Positions 6,395 to 9,651 of a stretch of 9,651 bases of DNA are shown here, piece after piece. The notes below the pieces were generated by a model. That model was not told where the DNA came from. It saw nothing but the letters and a program-made list of their open reading frames with translations, and did no database searches. Location: assembly GCA_028293095.1 (NCBI GenBank), contig JAQGPK010000154.1, forward strand, positions 1 through 9,651, read 5' to 3'. The first letter of the stretch is position 1; each line of letters starts with the position of its first letter. A program made the position numbers and the translations under genes. The DNA comes from Chlamydiia bacterium. GTDB lineage: Bacteria > Chlamydiota > Chlamydiia > Chlamydiales > FEN-1388.

Positions 6395-7138
6395 ATGAAA
6401 AAACCAGTTGAATTTGCAATTGTCGTCCCTTCCTACAATAATGCTTCTTGGTTGAGTAACAATCTTCACTCGATCGCAGAGCAAACCTACCCTCATTTTC
6501 ATCTCTACTACATTAATGATGCCTCTACTGATGACACAGGAGAGCTTGCAAAGCTTCTTGTTGCACAGCCGGGACTTCAAGGTAAAACAACTCTGATTCA
6601 TAACAAAGAGAGACAAGGTTCGCTTTGCAATCTCTACACTACTATTCATCAAATTGATCCACATATGGTAGTTGTTACGATTGATGGAGATGACTGGCTT
6701 TCACATCCTCAAGTTCTTGAAAAAGTGGCTGCAGAGTATAGAGATGAATCGGTATGGATGACTTATGGTAATTTTGAAAGTGATCCACCTGGATGGAGAC
6801 CTTCTCAGCCAGTTTTGCAATCGACATATCGCAATGAGAATGGGAATTGGATTATTCATCTACGCACTTTTTATGCGAGACTTTTCCAGCTCATTAAAAG
6901 AGAAGATCTGCAATACAATGGCCATTTTTTCCCCATAGCAGGAGATCTTGCCTTTTTATTTCCCATGTTTGAAATGGCACATGAAAATCATAGCCGATTT
7001 ATTAACGATGTTTTGTACATTTATAACATACAAAATCCACTTAATGATTTTCGGTTGCACTCTGATGCTCAAGGATTTATGGAGCTTGTTATTCGAGAAA
7101 GACCGCAATACAAACCATTGCAAAAACTATTTGAATAA
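6395..7138 (+). CDS. Family-2 glycosyltransferase, tandem copy 3, 247 aa
   Basis: Most divergent of the three paralogues but with all motifs kept: VVPSYNNASW (10-19), NDAST (41-45), DGDDWL (97-102), HFFPIAGD (177-184) and YNIQNPLND (210-218). A 4-residue shortening occurs in the variable segment around 143-156, where copies 1 and 2 have a (D/V)xFRSY stretch and this one has NENGNWI. The frame opens further upstream inside copy 2 (ATG at 6302), but the ATG at 6395, one base after the copy 2 stop, gives the shared MKKPVEFA N-terminus. There is no ribosome-binding site, consistent with coupled translation. The array ends here, followed by a hairpin. Confidence 0.92.
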   Translation: MKKPVEFAIVVPSYNNASWLSNNLHSIAEQTYPHFHLYYINDASTDDTGELAKLLVAQPGLQGKTTLIHNKERQGSLCNLYTTIHQIDPHMVVVTIDGDDWLSHPQVLEKVAAEYRDESVWMTYGNFESDPPGWRPSQPVLQSTYRNENGNWIIHLRTFYARLFQLIKREDLQYNGHFFPIAGDLAFLFPMFEMAHENHSRFINDVLYIYNIQNPLNDFRLHSDAQGFMELVIRERPQYKPLQKLFE

Positions 7139-7154
7139 ATACTATCCGCTTTTT

Positions 7155-7187
7155 CTATACGAGCGCTATAAAGAGCTCTTTGTATAG
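7155..7187 (+). terminator. Hairpin after the glycosyltransferase array, possible terminator
   Basis: CTATACGAGC (7155-7164) pairs with GCTC (7175-7178) and GTATAG (7182-7187), interrupted by a 3-nt TTT bulge, to form a 10-bp stem 16 nt beyond the last glycosyltransferase stop. It is followed by TTT only, so termination strength is uncertain. The rest of the 170-bp gap up to 7308 is A/T-rich with no gene or clear signal seen. Confidence 0.4.
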
Positions 7188-7308
7188 TTTATCGAAAAGA
7201 TACCCACCAAACTCAAGTCCACGTATCACTATATAAAATTAAAGATATAGCATGCTGTAGAAATATAAAGATTTTATAAAGAAAGTTTTAACATAGTGAG
7301 CTATTTTA

Positions 7309-7749
7309 TCAGTAAGCTGGGAACATTCTTACGGGGTTCATGTAATTAAAGAGCACACTAAGCGCCACAACACTACATAGCGCAATTGTCAGGTAGGTGT
7401 TGGTTTTTATTAATTTTGATTCTAAAAGCTCTACTTTGGCTTGGAGTTGTTGAATATTCAATTCTATGGGAGCTATCGCTTGATTTCTCAGCGAGTGTAT
7501 TTTACGGCGTCTATTCTCTTCTTCACTTTCAGAGGCAGATGGTGGGGTCCTTAGTGAAGGTTTATGTGAAAGTTGGGGTGATAAATAGGTCGTAGGTGAA
7601 CGTATCGTGCGAGACACGGTAGGATGCGTTGAAGGAAGGCGAATTTGTTGGAGATTAAGATTTGTTGGACGTACACGTGCCTTTTTGCTTGAAGGGCCAG
7701 AGCCCTCATGAGCTAAAGGAACACTAGATACTGGAGGTAGTACAGACAT
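7309..7749 (-). CDS. Tail-anchored coiled-coil protein, 146 aa, candidate effector
   Basis: Not recognised by family. Three regions are visible: a Ser/Pro/Thr-rich, probably disordered N-terminal half (1-75) with a basic patch SSKKARVRP (20-28); a charged segment and short coiled coil (about 76-116, including IQQLQAKVELLESKL); and one hydrophobic span (about 118-136) ending in a short tail, NPVRMFPAY. This is the layout of a tail-anchored protein whose bulk faces the cytosol, either of the bacterium or, if secreted, of the host. It lacks the two closely spaced spans of a classical chlamydial inclusion-membrane protein. The ATG has GGAG 5 nt upstream. It lies 86 nt downstream of the large F-box/LRR gene on the same strand and may share its transcript, though it has its own promoter candidate. 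Confidence 0.75.
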   Translation of the reverse strand: MSVLPPVSSVPLAHEGSGPSSKKARVRPTNLNLQQIRLPSTHPTVSRTIRSPTTYLSPQLSHKPSLRTPPSASESEEENRRRKIHSLRNQAIAPIELNIQQLQAKVELLESKLIKTNTYLTIALCSVVALSVLFNYMNPVRMFPAY

Positions 7750-7784
7750 GGAAGCTCCGTCATGGTTTGGGGGTTTGCTTTTTC

Positions 7785-7813
7785 TTGATAATAAAGTCTA
7801 TCTCTCTTGTCAA
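7785..7813 (-). promoter_or_regulatory. Candidate promoter for the tail-anchored protein gene
   Basis: On the minus strand, a perfect TTGACA (7813-7808) is followed after 17 bp by TATCAA (7790-7785, 4/6 to TATAAT). It lies in the 86-bp gap after the F-box/LRR stop, and a transcript starting near 7778 would have a leader of about 28 nt including the GGAG site. Confidence 0.5.
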
Positions 7814-7835
7814 ACGGAATCGATCTCTAGGTTGC

Positions 7836-9651
7836 TTAAACCACGTTATGTGTATACAGCACTTCACAGTCTGGCTTTATCAATTGCAAAGCTAGTTTCG
7901 TTTCTACATCTTTCGGGCTGATCAAGTGAAATATTTTTAGATGAGGGAGCTGCGTGCAAGCAAGAATAGTTCCTCTCGACATGCATTGATTTTGAGTCAC
8001 AAGTAATTTTTTCAGTTGTTTCATTTGCAGTATTTGCTTCCAGCCTGCGTCTGTCAGTTTTCTTTGCAGCCCCATAACAAGTGTATCGAGATGAGTCATG
8101 GTAGTGAGAGTACGAAGGCCTAAATCGGATATATCATTTTCACTACAATAAAGTTCTCGGAGTTTCGGAAACTGTCGTGCAATCAATCGAAACGCTGCAT
8201 CAGTAAGATTCTTACATTTTGCGATATTGAGCATTTCTAAATTTTTGCAGTTGGCTAAATTTCGGATACCTTGAATGGTAATCGAGGAGTTAGCCAATGC
8301 AAGATGTGTGAGATTGGGCATGTTTCCAAGATGGAGAAGGGCATCGTCAGTGATATGTTCCGAATTTCCCAAATCGATACTTGTAAGATTGTGCATTTGA
8401 GAGATAATTTGTACAGCCTCATCGGTAAACAGGGTATTTGTTAAAGAGTCTCTCACTAATGGCTGTAATTCATCCATTGTTACTTGTTGTGCATGAAGGT
8501 GTATTCTCTCGTTCCATAGAGCATTAATTGTCTCGTAATGCGTGCGGTTAGATAAAGTAGTCAGTGAAGTGAGGTAACGCCATCCTGATAAATTCGTTTT
8601 ATCTACTAAGGCTACATCGAGAATAGAAAGGTTCTCCATTTGGCCGAGAATTTTTCCGAGCTCTTCATCGATAGTACAAGAAGGCAAATGGAGTTGACTT
8701 GCATTTGGATAGCGGTCCAGGAGTATTTCCATCCACGCTTTCAGGTGTGAACCAGAGGCCATTTTTCGGATATCGAGCAGTTGAGTATTCTTTGCAAGTG
8801 TTGTTGTAAAGAGCTCCTCTCCATTGAGGAAAGGGGTATTCTTCCTTGCGAGCGCTTGCAAGGGGGCCACATTATGGGTTGCACGAAGAAATATTTTAAT
8901 ATATTTTGCAAACTGCTTGTTCGTTGAAAGAAGCTGAATAATATCTTTACACTCCATTTGGACGCTCTTTTGTGTGAAAAAGAGGGTTGACGGTGAGAGA
9001 TATGTGAGTAAGCGAGCAAATATGAGATCTGGGAGCTCTTCAATCTGCCTAATGGGAGGGTGAGCAATGTATTGAAAAAAGCCACTCGAGTAAAGATCTG
9101 GAATAGATTTTATAGAAGCAGGTAACAGGATAGTTCTTTCTCTATCTTTGAAGATTGCGGCATCACTTCCCGAGGGTGAGGGGATAGTAGGAGTAGGATA
9201 TTTTTTTTCCTCTTTTCTTTCCTCTACTTCAGTAAATGCATCGATAGTTTTTTGCGTTGTCGTCTCTAGTATCTCTAACTTTACGTAGAGATCACAGCCA
9301 TTTCTAAATTTTTTAAAATCTTGTAAAGCTGAGTTTGAAAGGCCAGTTCCTCTATTAATAGAAATAAATTTTACTTGAGTCGCCGGCATTAAGGAAAGCA
9401 GCATCTCATCAGTAAATGCCTCACCTTGTAGTACGACAATCTTTTCTAATTTTTTACATCTTGTAAGAGAGTTCCAAGCCACATCAGTTGTTTTTTCTAC
9501 TCCTTCAATAGCTAAATAGCGAAGGTCTGTAAGCTTGGAAAGCTGTTTGAAAACCGAATCTGAAGCTGTGGCATCACTAATATAGAGCTCTTTAATCTTT
9601 GGAAATTGTTCTACAACTGTGTTAAAAGCATCATCTCCTAAAGCTACGCAG
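7836..9651 (-). CDS. Large F-box/LRR protein with duplicated unit, N-terminus outside window
   Basis: The frame has no stop up to the right edge (last full codon at 9648-9650), giving 604 visible codons; the GTG at 9480-9482 is not the true start. In order: an LRR segment (9650 to about 9270), a charged/Pro-rich linker (around 9220-9160, EERKEEKK and PTPTIPSPSGSD), an F-box-like domain (about 9047-8883, IEELPDLIFARLLTYL), and an array of LRRs of the cysteine-containing FBXL/AMN1 type (about 8705-7840, with repeats such as LTSIDLGNSEHITDDALLHL). Eukaryotic F-box/LRR proteins select targets for SCF ubiquitin ligases, so in an intracellular bacterium this suggests a secreted adaptor; that role is inferred. 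The C-terminal LRR block repeats the block at the window edge, implying an internal duplication. No signal peptide can be judged. Confidence 0.85.
   Translation of the reverse strand, partial: CVALGDDAFNTVVEQFPKIKELYISDATASDSVFKQLSKLTDLRYLAIEGVEKTTDVAWNSLTRCKKLEKIVVLQGEAFTDEMLLSLMPATQVKFISINRGTGLSNSALQDFKKFRNGCDLYVKLEILETTTQKTIDAFTEVEERKEEKKYPTPTIPSPSGSDAAIFKDRERTILLPASIKSIPDLYSSGFFQYIAHPPIRQIEELPDLIFARLLTYLSPSTLFFTQKSVQMECKDIIQLLSTNKQFAKYIKIFLRATHNVAPLQALARKNTPFLNGEELFTTTLAKNTQLLDIRKMASGSHLKAWMEILLDRYPNASQLHLPSCTIDEELGKILGQMENLSILDVALVDKTNLSGWRYLTSLTTLSNRTHYETINALWNERIHLHAQQVTMDELQPLVRDSLTNTLFTDEAVQIISQMHNLTSIDLGNSEHITDDALLHLGNMPNLTHLALANSSITIQGIRNLANCKNLEMLNIAKCKNLTDAAFRLIARQFPKLRELYCSENDISDLGLRTLTTMTHLDTLVMGLQRKLTDAGWKQILQMKQLKKLLVTQNQCMSRGTILACTQLPHLKIFHLISPKDVETKLALQLIKPDCEVLYTHNVV
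7923..8198 (-). repeat. Internal duplication, C-terminal copy (LRR block, 92 codons)
   Basis: This block, starting at AAFRLIARQFPKLRELY, aligns without gaps over 92 residues to the block at 9357-9632 of the same protein. Shared positions include QFPK, ELY, the TD...W motif 36 residues on, and the KxLxK stretch that follows. Confidence 0.8.
9357..9632 (-). repeat. Internal duplication, N-terminal copy (LRR block, 92 codons)
   Basis: Partner of the block at 7923-8198, starting at DAFNTVVEQFPKIKELY. Twenty of the first 53 residues are identical by my hand alignment. The offset between copies is 1434 bp (478 codons), large enough to hold one whole F-box plus LRR unit. Confidence 0.8.

Larger units (their letters stand above)
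4878..7138 (+). repeat. Tandem triplication of a glycosyltransferase gene
   Basis: Three head-to-tail copies of about 750 bp (4878-5636, 5641-6393, 6395-7138) encode proteins alignable from first to last residue, with gaps of only 4 and 1 nt between stop and next start. The segment around DGDDW is nearly invariant in protein between copies 1 and 2, while the DNA differs mainly at third codon positions, so the duplication is not recent and all copies have been kept under selection. Confidence 0.9.

Noticed and set aside
4954..6664. Open frames on the minus strand opposite the glycosyltransferases (for example 4954-5295, 5888-6136, 6347-6664)
   Set aside because: They have no family resemblance and no ribosome-binding sites, and they lie against well-supported conserved coding sequence.
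6948..7187. Plus-strand frame running past the third glycosyltransferase stop, ending in YYPLFLYERYKELFV
   Set aside because: It is mostly a shifted reading of the glycosyltransferase. The third copy ends naturally like its paralogues, so no frameshifted C-terminus is needed.
8741..9085. Alternative minus-strand open frame inside the F-box/LRR gene
   Set aside because: The F-box and LRR patterns are clear in the main frame; this one has no recognisable features.
1..9651. CRISPR array, insertion sequence, riboswitch or toxin-antitoxin pair
   Set aside because: I saw no regularly spaced repeats, transposase motifs, recognised aptamer folds or paired toxin/antitoxin genes.

Overview
The window looks like an accessory stretch from a low-GC, host-associated Gram-negative bacterium. 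An environmental chlamydia (Parachlamydiales type) fits best; other amoeba-associated intracellular bacteria such as Legionella relatives are possible. This is inferred from the mixture of eukaryote-like F-box/leucine-rich-repeat (LRR) proteins, a possible effector-type cysteine protease, a tail-anchored coiled-coil protein and NUDIX hydrolases. There is no ribosomal RNA or universal housekeeping protein here to settle it.

Layout from left to right: (1) a NUDIX hydrolase on the minus strand (7-516) and a tRNA-Leu(UAG) on the plus strand (621-702); (2) a minus-strand 289-residue protein with a Cys/His/Asp arrangement like YopT-type (C58) cysteine proteases, behind a near-consensus promoter (719-1588); (3) a 69-residue unknown protein and, just upstream of it on the same strand, a half-size ABC exporter (1720-3722); (4) a 217-bp divergent control region with two promoter candidates and a hairpin; (5) a short F-box-like protein on the plus strand (3940-4428), meeting tail-to-tail with a second NUDIX hydrolase (4425-4874); (6) three tandem paralogous family-2 glycosyltransferases on the plus strand (4878-7138), the first starting only 3 bp from the start of the divergent NUDIX gene; (7) a convergent gap with a hairpin; (8) a minus-strand tail-anchored coiled-coil protein (7309-7749); (9) a large minus-strand F-box/LRR protein whose reading frame stays open to the right edge, so it is truncated by the window.

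The genes fall into two themes. One is host interaction: F-box/LRR proteins (potential ubiquitin-ligase adaptors), the candidate cysteine protease and the tail-anchored protein. The other is small-molecule and glycan metabolism: the NUDIX and glycosyltransferase cassette and the lipid- or peptide-type ABC exporter. The strongest new observation is that the large LRR protein is an internal head-to-tail duplication. A 92-residue block at the right edge aligns without gaps to its C-terminus, which predicts a second F-box-like domain just outside the window. Several gene starts were moved from the longest open frame to internal ATG codons, based on ribosome-binding sites, an embedded promoter and paralogue alignment. 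No CRISPR array, insertion sequence or rRNA was seen, and no stretch longer than about 220 bp lacks a gene.
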